A DNA stretch of 64,000 nucleotides from Orientallactaga sibirica. Its lineage: Eukaryota; Chordata; Mammalia; Rodentia; Dipodidae. Both the position numbers and the translations under genes were made by a program. Shown piece by piece: positions 43,245 through 55,789 of this stretch (position 1 is its first letter; the number at the start of each line of letters is the position of its first letter). Location: positions 100,599,501 to 100,663,500 of the forward strand of contig JAEOAD010000001.1 of NCBI GenBank assembly GCA_036365145.1, in the 5' to 3' direction. A model generated the notes under the pieces. That model saw only the letters and a list, made by a program, of their open reading frames with translations, made no database searches and had not been told where the DNA came from.

Positions 43245-43895
43245 CTTCAATTATTGCTTCAGGAGTTAAGATCAGTTCCATGCCAATTTACTGGGACCTA
43301 AAGTTGTTTTTGTTTTTTTTTTTTATGTAGTCTGTTACTGAGTTGAAGGAAAAGTTAATGATGAAATTGGCTTTCTATTTTGCATGATTATATTTAATTT
43401 AACTCATCTCTACTATCAACTAAACTCCATCAATAAATAAAAGTGAAATATCACAGATTTAAAAAAAAAAAAAAACCCTTTGCCAATCATGTACAAAACT
43501 GAACTCATGTTTTAATGGGATCTATGGGTACATTAAATTTTAAATGAATACTTTAGTAAACATAAATAAGCATTCAATTAAAAAAACTACTGATAATATG
43601 AGCCAGGACATATGTATATCCATGTAATTCCCATGCAGATCTTTCAATCATGCATGAACAATTTGACTGTCAGAATTTTCCCCATCCCAGTTCAGTATCA
43701 GTGTTTTTCATCTGGATAGTCTTGGCAATGGTACATTGCTCTGGTCTTGCTTCCACGCTTTCTCCATTCTAATCCCTTTTCTACTACAATGTCTTTAGTA
43801 GTAATCACATTAATTGCTCACCATCAAGATAGTAGGATTATATTTTTTTGAATATTTTGAAGCCAGCTGTCTATTGCAGTAGTATGACTGATGCT
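43245..43895. other. unique AT-rich sequence
   Basis: Nothing recognised apart from a few A and T runs. Confidence 0.4.
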
Positions 43896-43899
43896 AGTG

Positions 43900-44250
43900 T
43901 AGATGCTAGTGTATCCTTCAAAGAGGTCCATTTGGCTCACAGTTTTGCAGGACTCGAGCGCAGAAGCAGCATCCATCCATTCAGCTTCAGCGAGGCCTTG
44001 CAGCCACAGCACAGTATAGTGGGCGAAATCACACCATGGCAGGAGCTTGTGAGAGAGGAGAAAGTCACACTGCAAGGAAAGAGCAAGAAAGATTCAAAGG
44101 ACGTGGCATGTTCATGTTAACCCTGTCCTTCTTGGGAAGGAGAATGTACTTCCTTAAGAGAAGCTTTAATCTTTTCTTCTGAAATTGAATTCCCATAATC
44201 TTCTTAAAGACCCAACTTCTTAAAGATTCAGCAACCTCACTAGAGCCATA
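43900..44250 (-). mobile_element. MaLR-type LTR, antisense, old
   Basis: GGTCCATTTGGCTCACAGTTT, then ATCACACCATGGCAGGAGC and the GAAATTGAATTCCCATAATC block resemble reversed MST/MLT-type LTR sequence and the piece at 24055. Confidence 0.5.
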
Positions 44251-44370
44251 CTAGAGATCAACACATTAAATTCAAGACATATGCAAACCTTTGTTAATAA
44301 AAAAGTTAGTTTACTTTTAACAGGCAGTTACTTAATGAATTCATTTACTCTTTAAAAAAAAACAGTATGT

Positions 44371-44605
44371 GGGCTTGAGAGATTGCTTAGTGGTTAAGGC
44401 CCATGCCTGCAAAGCCTAAGGACCCTGGTTCGATTCTCCAGGTCCCCCGTAAGCCAGATGCACATGGTGGCGCCTGCATCTGGAGTTTGCCTGCAGTGGC
44501 TAGAGGCCCTGGCATGCCCATTATCACTCTCCCCTTTCTCTCTCTCCCTCTTACTCTCTCTGTCTCTAATAAATAAACAAATAAAAATAAAATCTTTAAA
44601 AAATA
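44371..44605 (+). mobile_element. tRNA-derived SINE
   Basis: GGGCTTGAGAGATTGCTTAG, CTGGTTCGATTCTCC and GGAGTTTGCCTGCAGTGG, with a complete (CT)n and A-rich tail. Confidence 0.93.
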
Positions 44606-44644
44606 GTATGCATTTTTATAGCTACTACAATATGCAGTCATTTC

Positions 44645-46100
44645 AATTCTTTATTTTTTTTATTTTTTATTTTTTTATTTTTTTATTTTTTATCAATATA
44701 TATTTTTTATTTATATTATTCTGATTTTACATTCATAGTATTGGTTCCATTGTCCTCCTCCCCTTCCTCCCACTTTCAAAGGGTCCCTCATCAATGGGGA
44801 ATGTTTATCATGCATTGTGAGTTTGTTCAAGAGTTCTGGTGGTTAGGCCCCAGTCTCTGTGCATAATGCCCCAACTTGTGACTCTAACAATCTTTCCGCC
44901 CCCTCTTCCGCAATTTTCCCTGAGCCACATTGGGGTCATTTTAGTTCTGCTTCCTTGATGAGGTTTTGGGAGCCTCTGTGTCTCTGGATATCTGGCTAAT
45001 GACTGGAGTTGGATGTTCTCTGTATTTATCTCCTTCAGCCTTTTTCTGGTGTTGTGATCGCCTTGAGCGCTGTATTCTTGCCCTTCCCCTGCGTTTTTCT
45101 ATGGTTTCAGCTGGTGAGGTGTGATTAGCTGATCCTCCCTTCAGGTTCTTTGTCCACCTGAAAAGAGATAAGCAAATTCTCCAACGGAGAGAGAAGTTAG
45201 TACTAGATAGAAGGGATAACCATATATGTTTTGGAGGGAACTTTATATGCATTGGCTCTCTTCTAGCCCACATTTGGTGGCCACTAGATCTTGGAGACTG
45301 AGCTCATTTTTTGTACATGGCTTTGACTTATTTCCCAGTTCCAGCAATGAGTTCCACTCCACTGAGTGGATCTATTAGCCAAATCAAGAACAGTTGGTTA
45401 CCCCCATGGCTGTTTGCCACTACTGCACTTGTATGAGCATTACGTCAGATGGTTTCCTGCTGGGTATCTTAGACTGCAAGTTGTTTGGACCAATGTCAGA
45501 CATTTTCCCCAGTTGCTCATGTAGCACCCTCTGGTACTAGACTCGCTAACTGTCTGGGACTGACCTTCTTCCAGATTCTGGCCAGGTCTCTCTGTGTTTG
45601 GTCTTACACACGTATGCTGTCTTCGACAGTAGGGTCTTACCATTAACCTTTGGTGGGTCACCAAGTACTCTGACAGAAGTCTGTCTTTTTGGGAAACCTT
45701 GTAGGTGTTTCAGATCAACAGCTCATTGTAAAGTTAAACTTGCTGGCACTGGGAGTTATAAGTCTGCACCTAGGAAGGTGAGGGAGGAAAAAAGATATAT
45801 AAAGAAAATGAGTATAGAGAGGAGAGGGGAGAGAGAGAGAGAGAGAGAGGAGGGAGGGAGGGGGAGAGAGAGAGAAGAGAAAGAGAAGCAGGACAAGATT
45901 AAGTTGGCCTTCATCATGTTCTCTCCAGGTTCCTGTGGTTCGAGTATTCCCTCCGTAGGCCTGCTGAAGGATCACTGTTTTAGCCTGTTGTTCAGAGTAA
46001 AGGGTTTTGTATTATTTTTCCCTTTTGGGTCCCAATTTGTATCCCCCTTGTCCTCCCTCCCACCCTCTGATTCCCTCCCACCATTACCCTCCCTTTTTTT
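44645..46100 (-). mobile_element. L1 3' UTR, antisense, long
   Basis: It begins with a reversed poly(A) tail (T-rich, 44648-44692), then CTTTCCGCCCCCTCTTCCGC, GGTTACCCCCATGG (about 45395) and TTGTTTGGACCAATG. The order and text match the copy at 55790-57020. A purine-rich block at about 45815-45890 and a C-rich block at about 46030-46100 belong to the UTR. The frame at 45598-46110 lies in it and is not a gene. Confidence 0.8.
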
Positions 46101-46149
46101 TATTTTTTGAGGTGGAATCTCACTGTACAATTATATCTGTTTGTTTGTT

Positions 46150-46298
46150 TGCTTTTGGTGTTTTTGAGATAGAGTCTTGATCTAGCTCAGGCTGACCTAT
46201 AATTCACTAGTAGTCTTAGGATGGCCTTGAACTCATGTCCATTTCCAACCTTGGCCTACTGAGTGCTGGGATTAAAGGCGTGCACCAGCACACCTGGG
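46150..46298 (-). mobile_element. B1 SINE, antisense, diverged
   Basis: GAGATAGAGTCTTGATCTAG, CTGACCTATAATTCACTAG, GCTGGGATTAAAGGCGTGC. It is the target into which the next B1 integrated at its edge. Confidence 0.85.
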
Positions 46299-46310
46299 TC
46301 AATTACTTTT

Positions 46311-46495
46311 TGTTTGTTTGTTTTTGTTTGTTTGTTTGTTTGTTTTTGTTTTTCAAGGTAGGGTCTCACTCTAGTGCAGGCTGACCTGGAATTCACTATG
46401 TAGTCTCAGGGTGGCATTGAACTCATGGTGATCCTCCTACCTCTGCCTCCCAAGTGCTGGGTTTGAAGGCGTGCGCCACCACACCCGGCTTTGGA
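46311..46495 (-). mobile_element. B1 SINE, antisense, with duplication
   Basis: (TTTG)n tail, GGTAGGGTCTCACTCTAG, GTGGCATTGAACTCATGG and GCGTGCGCCACCACACCCGG. The 12-bp duplication TCAATTACTTTT lies at 46299-46310 and 46496-46507. Confidence 0.93.
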
Positions 46496-46509
46496 TCAAT
46501 TACTTTTAA

Positions 46510-47245
46510 AGCAGACATATATTTAACAGAATTTTTAAAGGAAGCAACATATGTTTTGATTTGTTATGATGTTGAAAGGACTTTGATGAAATAAACAACC
46601 TGGCCCTTGCTTGTAAAATTCTACACTCTTGTCAAAAGGCAGTCTCAAAGCTTGACGGGCAGTTTGGCCTTCTTATATTCAGCCATGCAACAGGTTATAT
46701 GAAAGGAATTTTGTAATAAAAATTTATAAAAATACTTGGTTGTTGATTGGAGAAAGACTATATTATGTGTTTCAGATAATTTCAAATCTAATCACAGAAA
46801 ACTAAAACGTGTGCTTAATATGCTTAAACCATGAGAAAGAGATTATAACTATTTTTTTTTGCTAAGAAAACTATTTTAGATTCCATTATCACCATTATAT
46901 ACACACATTGGCCCCCTTTATATTACACATCACTAGATTCTAATCCTTGCTGACAATAGCTCATCATTTACTAACTTGGGATTTATTTGAGTTGACAAGG
47001 CACACAATATTCCTGCCCATCACTGTCACTCACCTCTTCACTTAGTGCTGGAAGAGTTTAATGGAGGAAAAGCAATAATGATGTACACAGAAAGATTACA
47101 AATTTAATGATTTATAAACTGTACTTCTTTTAGTTTTACTTTGCTGTAAGAGGAAAAAAAACTTATCAATGTAAATAATATAGAAAAGTTATACTAATAT
47201 GAACACTTTCCAAGTTAACAGAGATGCATTTAAAACTTTATGGGG
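46510..47245. other. unique AT-rich sequence
   Basis: No gene or repeat recognised. Confidence 0.45.
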
Positions 47246-47250
47246 GGAGG

Positions 47251-47425
47251 GGGCTGGAGAGATGGCTTAGTGGTTAAAAGCACTTTCTTACAAAGCATGA
47301 TGGCTCAAGTTCAATTCGCCAGCTACCCACATAAAGCTAGACAGGCATTTGTTTGCAACAGCAAGACACTCTGGTGAGCACATACATACATGTACAAATA
47401 AATAAATAAATAAATTTTTAAAAGT
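47251..47425 (+). mobile_element. tRNA-derived SINE, 'CAGGCATTT' variant
   Basis: It shares ACCCACATAAAGCTAGACAG and GCATTTGTTTGCAACAGCAA with the copy at 31903, and likewise lacks a CT run. Confidence 0.88.
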
Positions 47426-47429
47426 TGTT

Positions 47430-48788
47430 TTCAAAAGTGAAAAGAGTAACCATATGTGCTCATAATTTCAGTGCATAGAATCACTTAACTAGAAGTGTGA
47501 ACATTTAGGGAGGTAATTCAAAAGCATGACTGAATACTTCCTGTGTAAGATTTGGTAGGTCTATGCAGTCTGTTAGTCACCTCCAATTCACATGCTGGTT
47601 GGGGATAGACCTGCATTTTAACTCACAAATGAACTTAACCAGCAGCACGGCTGAACTTTGGTTTGATTTGTGGGCCTGGTGTCTAACAAATGACTAACAA
47701 ATACTTACTTTGTTGTTGCAGGAACTACTTCTCTTACATCAGTGCAGTCACAGATTCATTCTAAATCATCTGAAAAAGTACTGAAAGTGAATTTCTAATG
47801 AGATACCAATATATAAACATGAGAACTTGCATAGCAAGGCTTCAAACAATCATAGCCAGAAGTTGAAAAACAACAATGAGAACTATTTGGAACTTCTAGG
47901 CTTGCCAACTACAACTATATGAAAGATAGAAGGAAAAATTGTGAATATAAAGGTTTTTAAAGATACTTAAGAAAGGGTTTTGTTTCCTTAAGGAGAGATT
48001 TGGTGTTTGATTCCCCCACTAACATTGAAGATACTCTCAAGCATCCTAACTGTCCCCCTGCCATTCCTACTGAGAGAAGACATCCTGGTCTATTCAGATT
48101 CTTTCTGGAATTTTGACTTTCACCAAAGACAAAGAGAACCCAAAATACTACTTTGTGAGACACAGAAAAAATGGCTTCCTATTATTTAAATGTTTCCATC
48201 CCTTCATAATTCATGTTGAAACTGAACCCCCAATGCAGCAGGACTAAGAGGTGGGGCTTTAAAGAGAGTGATAAGTCATAAATATTTCTCCATCATAATA
48301 AAATCAATGCCTTTAATCTCACAGCTTTCAGCAAGCTTAACATAGCATTAATTCTTTTTAGTTCTTCCTTCCCTTTCAGAGTAGTGGTTACGCTATCTCA
48401 GAAGCAGGGAAAGAAGCTTTATGAGACAAGGATTCTTCCAGTACCATGATCTTGGAATTAAATTTCTATTATTTGTGAATAGTCCAGGCCATAGCATTTT
48501 GATTTAATTTCAAGAATGGAATGACACAAGGTTTGCAATTAGCCCATCTCCAATACATCCCAACTGAGATAGGACTAAAGAAACCTCACATTTGTAGGCA
48601 TTGCTTACTGTAGGGAAACCACTATCCATAAAGTAATGAATGAGTTTGTGCAGGTTACATGACCTGTAGTTAAGACAGTCCTAGGAAAAGAAACTAAAGA
48701 ATAAGGTGAGAGAGGAAGAATGAATGATTGAATGAATGAATTAGCTATAAACATCATCTTTGAGGTACAGAAAGCAATAAAGCAGTTT
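47430..48788. other. unique sequence
   Basis: Nothing that I can name. Opposite-strand frames at 47957-48189 are shadows of each other. Confidence 0.45.
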
Positions 48789-48794
48789 ACTGAC

Positions 48795-49134
48795 TGTGTT
48801 GGTTTGATTCAGGTGTCCCCCATAAACTTAGGCGTTCTGGATGCTAGGTTCCCCAGTTGATGGCAATTGGAAATTAAAGCCTCCTGGAGGGGGTGTATTG
48901 TTGGGGGCAGGCTTATGGGCCAGTTTCCCTGAGCTGGTGTTTGGCACACTCTCCTGTTACTATGGTCCACCTTATGTTGGCCTTATGTTGATGTCCACCC
49001 TCTGCTCATGCCATCATTTTCCCCTGCCATTATGGAGCTTTCCTTGAGTTTGTAAGCCAAAATAAACTTTTTTTTTCACAAAAGCTTCTCTTGTTCGGGT
49101 GATTTCTACCAGAAATGCAAACCTGAATGCAACA
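48795..49134 (+). mobile_element. MaLR-like solo LTR with exact duplication
   Basis: TGTGTTGGTTTGATTCAGG ... GAATGCAACA, flanked by CTGAC at 48790-48794 and 49135-49139. CCAAAATAAAC (about 49058) is the poly(A) signal. It is a different subfamily from the copies at 36752 and 56270, with the same general order. The frame at 48841-49047 is inside it. Confidence 0.9.
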
Positions 49135-49139
49135 CTGAC

Positions 49140-49515
49140 ATATCTTGTAAATATAAGATTTCACTCAGTGCTGTTCCAACGTCAAACTATCCCAACATTG
49201 TAGGAATAGAATTATCCAAGGATAAGATGAAGATAGGAAAACTCAGATTTACAAAGTGAAGCTGACCCTTCCCTTTCTCTCTGCAGTGTTTGATTCTTTG
49301 GCAAGTTCCCACTGAGACAGTGGACTGACAATGCTAAATAAAATCTAGAGTTATGATTTAGTATCTTGACTTGGATATTATGTTTCTAAAATATACCTGC
49401 TGGTATATGTAAAGTAGCTGCCAAATATTAAACTGCCACAAAGTGAAAGTAAAAGTCGTTGATGTGCTTCATTAGTTCTCTAATTTCACATTCATTAAGA
49501 GTTAAGAATTTGCTT
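49140..49515. other. unique sequence
   Basis: Nothing recognised. Confidence 0.4.
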
Positions 49516-49517
49516 CA

Positions 49518-49750
49518 GGGCTGGAGAGATAGCTCTGTGATTAAAAGCAATTGCTTGCAAAGCTGGAAGACCTGGGTTCAGTTCCCCAGTACTCATGCAA
49601 AGCCAGATGCACAAATTGGTGTATGGGTCTGGAGTTCATTTGCAGTGGCAGAAAGACCTGCAGCACCCATACTCAACTTTCTTTGTGTCTGTCTCCACCT
49701 CTCTGTTTCTGTGTCTCTCTCTCTATCAAATAAATAAATATATTTTAAAT
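49518..49750 (+). mobile_element. tRNA-derived SINE
   Basis: GGGCTGGAGAGATAGCTCTG, CTGGGTTCAGTTCCCC and GGAGTTCATTTGCAGTGG, with a degenerate CT run and AAATAAATAAATA tail. Confidence 0.92.
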
Positions 49751-50129
49751 GTTTACTTCCATTTCAGGCAGTTTAAAAGTCTACAGTTGGCAGACCTAAG
49801 ATGGGAATGTACATTGATGCTCACTCAGTGACAAGTCCAACCTTCAACACATGCACTGATACACCAATAAATATGGACTGTGGATTTCACATCAGCATCA
49901 CGTGTAAGTTAAGGAATATGAGCAAAGGAGTAATGTGGCATCATGAACCTATATATTCCTTATTGAATTTACTCTTTACATGTCTGTTACATTTACCTGG
50001 AAGTTTCATTTTCAGATCTGTGCAGTTACAGTTTAAATTAACTTTTCTGTAACAGTGAGCTATAAACTGGTAAGGTGATGATCCAAACGAATTAATGAAT
50101 AAATGGTAAAATCAGTCTTGGTTCTTGCC

Positions 50130-50230
50130 AATAAATTGCAGTGTGACCTTTACACATTTCCTCTCTCTTTTTCAGTTCACTCATCTGTAAACATCTGCTC
50201 AGGATGCATGCATAGGGGATATAGAACTCA
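50130..50230 (+). mobile_element. MIR fragment
   Basis: TTGCAGTGTGACCTTTACAC, then CAGTTCACTCATCTGTAAAC, the MIR core order. Confidence 0.6.
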
Positions 50231-50234
50231 AATA

Positions 50235-51760
50235 AATAATAATAGTAATTATAATAGCAATAATAATAAATTGTGTATTTCTGAAAAAATTAAAACTTGT
50301 TAAAATGAATGATGTGGTAAAAAATCAATATAGCCATTCTAAAATTGTCTTAAATACCTAATGTATCAAATAAAACAATCTCAAAATAAAATAAAATCTG
50401 GACAGTTCAGAACTATTCAAATTCTATCCCACATGGCATTTTTCTATTTGGACAAAGAGTATATGCTTCCATTAACAATGGTATGCACAAAAATAGTCCT
50501 CACTCACCGAATTCCATAGTTTTACAATTCTTACAATTGCATATTTATTTCATTTAATCAATTGTTGTTAATGAGGAAAGCAGTTGATAATTTTATCATT
50601 TAGTTCTACTACTGATAATAAATCTCTAAATATTCAAAGGGAAGAAATGCAACCACAATCAAGTTAGAAACTAATAACAACATGATATTTTCTTTATTTT
50701 TTTGTGACATCTACAGTTTGGCTACTTGAGTTATAATGATCTAGGCTCAAAATTATTGTACATTTTATTAATAATTGATTTATTTTAGATCATTCCTTAC
50801 ATGGAAATAAAAATAGGAAATACATGTTTTTATAAAAATTAAGTTAAACAGTTCAGTGACCAGAGTATGTGTGGAATAAACATAATGATATTTTATGTAT
50901 AAAATTATGTCTGTAACTGGACTTATTAAAATACAGTTTCTATATTTTTCTTTCACTTACAATTTCTCCTTGGCAATTAACATATTTGCAAGTTCAGGAT
51001 TCCTGTGCTGGCCCAGCAAACTGAGTTACATTTTTATCTGACATTTATGTCCTTCTAATAAAAGATTCTTAATAAGATAGGAAATATGCACATTAATTCC
51101 CAGAACTTTGAAAGATTTGGGTCTGCTTTCTAACATATCCATTAATATAGAAAACTCTTTGAACCAATAAGATAATTTTTTTCTTTCATAGGCCCTTTTC
51201 TCCAGTAATTTCTATAACAGATTGTGAAATGTATTTGCTTAATTTATTATGGCTTAGATCACCTGCCTGAAGATTGTTGGTAGGTATTACTATTTTCAAG
51301 AATATTATAGCCTTTTCATTGTAAGTGCATGATGTAAAAGTCAGCCGGTATTTTTATAACTGTGGAGGAGGGTTCACTCTTCTCCTGTTACTGAAATCAT
51401 ATTGACTTAGTACTCAGCATTGTGAGCACCGGCACAAGGGTTTTATTCCTGCTTTCTCAGGTTTGGGATTTCTTTTCTACACACTTGATTCCCAGTGAAG
51501 ATTCTTAATGCCACATACTGAGCGAAGACACAATCTGGCAGAGCTTTCTTCTGGTCTGGGACTTTGACTTCAGGGTTGGCCCTGGTCCTCATGCTGAGAA
51601 GACTTTATATATTCTTTCGCTTTGTGCAGACAGTAAGGGTAATGCCTAAAATTCTTGTCTCGGGGATTTCCCTTACAAGGAGGACTGATTGCATGAAGTG
51701 TTGAGCCATGCCCTTTCCTAAACTTAATTTAAAAAAAAAGTCCACCATAAGGGGAAATAA
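50235..51760. other. unique AT-rich sequence
   Basis: An (AAT)-rich patch lies near 50230-50270. No exon or repeat recognised. Confidence 0.45.
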
Positions 51761-51767
51761 ACCTAAG

Positions 51768-52047
51768 CATTTGACTGAGGAGATGGCTAAGAAGGTAATG
51801 TGCTTACTGTGCAGACATGAGTACCTGGGTTCAGTGCCAGCACCCATGTACTAAAATGGGTAGAGACAAAGATGACTGGGGCTCCCTGGTCAGTTAGTCT
51901 AACTTATAGATGAGGAGCTTCTTCAGTGAGAGACTTTGTCAAGGAATACAGTGGATAAGCAATAAAAGAAGACACCCAGCATCTTCCTCTGACTACTACA
52001 CAAGTGTGAGTGGGCCACATGCCTGCATGCACGCGAGCGCAGGCCCG

Positions 52048-52083
<36 letters not shown>
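51768..52083 (+). mobile_element. B4-like SINE
   Basis: GAGGAGATGGCTAAGAAGG, a TGGGTTCAGTGCCAGCACCC tRNA-type part, GTGAGAGACTTTGTCAAGG, GAAGACACCCAGCATCTTCC and a (CA)n tail at 52045-52081. Confidence 0.65.
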
Positions 52084-52180
52084 TCACTAACACAATGACC
52101 ACCAGAAAAGTCTAAAATCTTCAAAAGAATGTTCAGAATATTTTCATATTTTCAAACTGTTACACTAAAAAGCAATCCAG

Positions 52181-52391
52181 GGGCTGGAGAGATTGCTTAA
52201 CAGTTAAGGCACATGCCTGCAAAGCCTAAATTCCCAGGTTTGATTGTCAGGTCCCATGTAAGTAAGATGCACAAGGTGGCACATGCATCTGGAGTTCGTT
52301 TGCAGTGGCTAGAGGCCCTGGCATGCCCATTTTCACTCTCTCTCCCTCTTTCTCTGAAAGTAATAAATTAATAAAAATAAAATCTTTAGAC
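52181..52391 (+). mobile_element. tRNA-derived SINE with near-perfect duplication
   Basis: GGGCTGGAGAGATTGCTTAA to GAAAGTAATAAATT. It is flanked by AAAAAGCAATCCAG (52167-52180) and AAAAAACAATCCAG (52392-52405), one mismatch. Confidence 0.93.
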
Positions 52392-52409
52392 AAAAAACAA
52401 TCCAGCTTG

Positions 52410-52925
52410 AGATAGTTAAGTGGTCCAAAAGAATATTATGTGTTATGCCCTGCAGATAAATTTATTCTTTATTAAGATAATTGAAAATATGTGAATGATT
52501 GTGTTGTAATTTCTTCATCTCAATAAAAAGTAGAAAACATGAATTAGGAATCAATTGATGGCATTTCATTTACTGGGGCATATAACTTTGTGCAATAATG
52601 GAAACCATTATTTAAAATATTTAAAAATTTTTAAAAAAAATATGCTTACTACATACTTGTATCAAGGATAGGCTTTTAGAAGTTAAATCTTCAACTTCTA
52701 CATTATGACAGATACCTGCCTGAACCTCTGCTTCCCTTCTTCTTTGATGTACAGATTTGCTGACTCTATGTCTTGTTTATTCCAGAGGCACTATAAAAAG
52801 GGTTGCAGAGAAACAGCTTCTTGTTTCCAGTACAGTCCTCCAAAGTAGTTTCTCTTTAGACACTTTCAAGGTTATTTCTTGATAAACCAGATATTAAGAC
52901 TGTGACTTTGTAACTTTGAAAATAC
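52410..52925. other. unique sequence
   Basis: Nothing recognised. Confidence 0.4.
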
Positions 52926-52929
52926 TAGA

Positions 52930-54010
52930 GGAAAACAGAAACACACTTCAAGATATAGGCATAGACAAGGACTTCCTGAACAGGATGCTAATAATGCAGG
53001 AAAATATCAAGAATTGAAAAGTATGATTACTTTAAATTAGAAAGCTTCTTCCCAGCACAAGAAACAACCGACAAGACAAAGAGAGAGTCTACAAGATTGG
53101 AGAAAATATTTGACATCCATTTATCCCACTATGGATTTTTATTCAGAATATTAAATAATTCAAAAGAAATAAATACTTATCCAATCAATAAATGAGCAAA
53201 TGAATAAAGCAGACCATTTTCAAATGAAAACAAATGCCCAATAAAGACATGAAAATAATTAATATATTTAACCAGAAGGGAAATGCAAATCAAGATTGCA
53301 TTGAGATTCCATCTAACCCCTCAGAGTGGCTATCAGGAAAACCAAAGGTAACAAATACTAGTAAGGATATAGATTAAAAGTAAACTTTGTACTCTGATGG
53401 TGGGGATACCAGTTAGTGAAACTGCTATGGAAATCAATATAGTCTTCTGGCAGTATTAAATATACACTTCCACAGGATTCAGATCTTATTTTTGTGGGGA
53501 CATAACAATTTCAGCGTCAACTTATTCTAGAGATATCCGCACATCCATGATTCCCTCAACATCAGTCATAATAGACACATTTGGAACCAAAATAGGTAGG
53601 TACATGTGACCACATGAAAGGATAAAGAAAATACATGGCCAAACTATATCATATCCATGGATAAAACCTGTCAACAAGTAAGCTTAGTGTAAAATTTTAA
53701 AAAAGAAAAGGAAATGTAGTCCACATACAAAATGGAGTTTTGTTCAGCCATAAGAATAAAATCCTGCCGTTTGCAGGAAAATGGATAGAACAAAAGGTCA
53801 TGATGTTAAGCAAAGGTTCCCAGAAAGAAAAGTATATTTTTTCTCATATGTAGAATTTGTGGGGAAGAGACATGAAACTTAGCCCTGTGTTAGGAATGGA
53901 TTGGGGTAAAGGGGGGAGGCAGGAGTGAGGAGAGGAAAAGGCAACAGAAGGGTTAATGTGATCAAAGTGCATTACCTGCATGTACAGTAGTGTCATAATG
54001 AAACCCGTCT
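52930..54010 (+). mobile_element. L1 ORF2 3' part and 3' UTR, sense
   Basis: GACAAGGACTTCCTGAACAG, AAGCTTCTTCCCAGCAC, GGGAAATGCAAATCAAGATTG, CAGCCATAAGAATAAAATCC and TTTGCAGGAAAATGGATAG are in L1 order. A G-rich 3' UTR tract lies at about 53900-53930. It has many stops and is old. Confidence 0.85.
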
Positions 54011-54014
54011 GTAT

Positions 54015-54600
54015 AGCCAAGAGTATTGGAAAGGACTGATTGATAGAAAGAAAACTTCTGTGGAGATTGTTTGTGATATGAGCAATTGAATATAGGCTGA
54101 GTAGCAAAAGTATTTCTAAACACAGGAAGTTAGGCTTCAGAGAAAGTAGAATGGATGCTGGAAGAGGTTTCATTAAATAAAAATGAACTATGCTGTTTTC
54201 AACTGTGGAAAAGGACAAGGAGTTTTGTTTGGATTCGTTGGTATAGTGGTTCTAGCAAAGATAATTAGATAATTAGAACATTTCTAAATAAATATTGTTT
54301 CTTGTGGTTAATTTAGTAAGAGTATAATCAAGAGTAAAAGGCACATGCTTTTATTGAGAACACTCCAGGTATCTTGTAGAAGATATGAAATAAACAGTAC
54401 TTCAGCATTCATTTTACAGCTCATGCAACAGAATTAAATGAACAGATGTAATTGTATTATTGATAATGCTTTATTGCAAATTGAAATGTTGCAATACTAC
54501 AGAATATGAGACTTATAGTTATTAAGACATTTTATATTTTAAGGAAATGTCATTTCCATCCATTGGTTCTATGGCCACATTCTGCTATTGGCTTGGGATG
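54015..54600. other. unique sequence; possible MIR trace
   Basis: TTTTATTGAGAACACTCCAGG and CATTTTACAGCTCATGCAAC (about 54340-54430) are MIR-like. Nothing else. Confidence 0.4.
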
Positions 54601-54616
54601 ATAAAAGCTACATGTT

Positions 54617-54769
54617 GGGCTGCAGAAGTGGCTTAGCAGTTAAGCACATGCTTGTGAAGCCTAAGGACCCCAGTTCACGGCTTGATTCCCCAGGACCCAC
54701 ATAAGCCGGATGCACAAGGCGCATGCATCTGGAGTTCGTTTGTAGTAGCTGGAGGCCTTGGTGCTCCCA

Positions 54770-54805
<36 letters not shown>

Positions 54806-54879
54806 TTCTTTCTCTGCCTCTTTCTCTGCCTGTCTCTCTCAAATAAATAAAAATAAACAAAAATTTTAAAAATATATTT
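54617..54879 (+). mobile_element. tRNA-derived SINE with near-perfect duplication
   Basis: GGGCTGCAGAAGTGGCTTAG with the full CT region. It is flanked by AAAAGCTACATGTT (54603-54616) and AAAAGCTGCATGTT (54880-54893). Confidence 0.93.
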
Positions 54880-54894
54880 AAAAGCTGCATGTTT

Positions 54895-55668
54895 ATCTCC
54901 CTCTGTCTCTGTCTCTTTCTCTCCCATGATCTTGGCTTCTCACAGATTCTTTCTGTTATGTGTATATATAATGAATATTTACATATATTACATGTATCTC
55001 ATGTTTATATGGAAGATTATTTTAAATTATGACTGTACGAACTAATGAAAGAAAAAGCCTAATATAACATTAAAAAGCAGTTTATTCACACTGGTAGACT
55101 TCAAATAAGCATTTATTGGCCATTTAATACTACTCAAGGTAAAAAGGATTTGGATTTAAATAAAGCACAAACCATGAACATGAAGCCAATTTGGGAATTA
55201 TAGTCCATTTAAATTCTCTTTAAAATAATAGCCAGGCCAAAATATTATTCTTTGCAATATATTGAGTATAAACAAATTAGGTCAGAGATGCCAAGTTGAA
55301 TTTCTGCCCATACATGAATCAGCTATTTCTCAACAAGACTAATAGTGTTCATTTCAATTTTTTTCTTTCCATCCCATCATCCTAGTTTTCCTTTACAGTG
55401 TGTATCATTAGAAACAAGGCTGTAAAAATTATACTTCTAAAAAGGGGTCTTACTGCAATATCCACAGATGTAACTTCTGGGTATGTTGTTTTATATGCAA
55501 CAACTTTAAGGAACAGTGAATAATAAACAAATTTAAACAAACTATCAATATTTCTACAACAATATATCATTCAGTAAATGTAACCCCAATCACTGTCTTT
55601 ACCATGTCACAAATAGACATACACTTTATTGTTTTACCCTTATACAGTTCTAAGTTAAAGATGTTAAC

Positions 55669-55701
<33 letters not shown>

Positions 55702-55785
55702 AGCATGCACGCAGGTATGTGTGTGTGTGTGTGTGTCTATGTGTTGCAAGTTTGACTAATCAATACACAATGATTTTTTTAATTT
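54895..55785. other. unique sequence with (CA)n and (GT)n
   Basis: A (CA)n run lies at about 55671-55700 and a (TG)n run at about 55718-55735, close together and complementary, so they could pair as a hairpin. No gene. Confidence 0.5.
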
Positions 55786-55789
55786 TCTT

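Noticed and set aside
45598..46110. 170-codon plus-strand frame
   Set aside because: It lies wholly inside an antisense L1 3' UTR and its purine-rich tract.
54661..54927. Arg/Glu-rich minus-strand frames
   Set aside because: They are the reversed CT region of a SINE.
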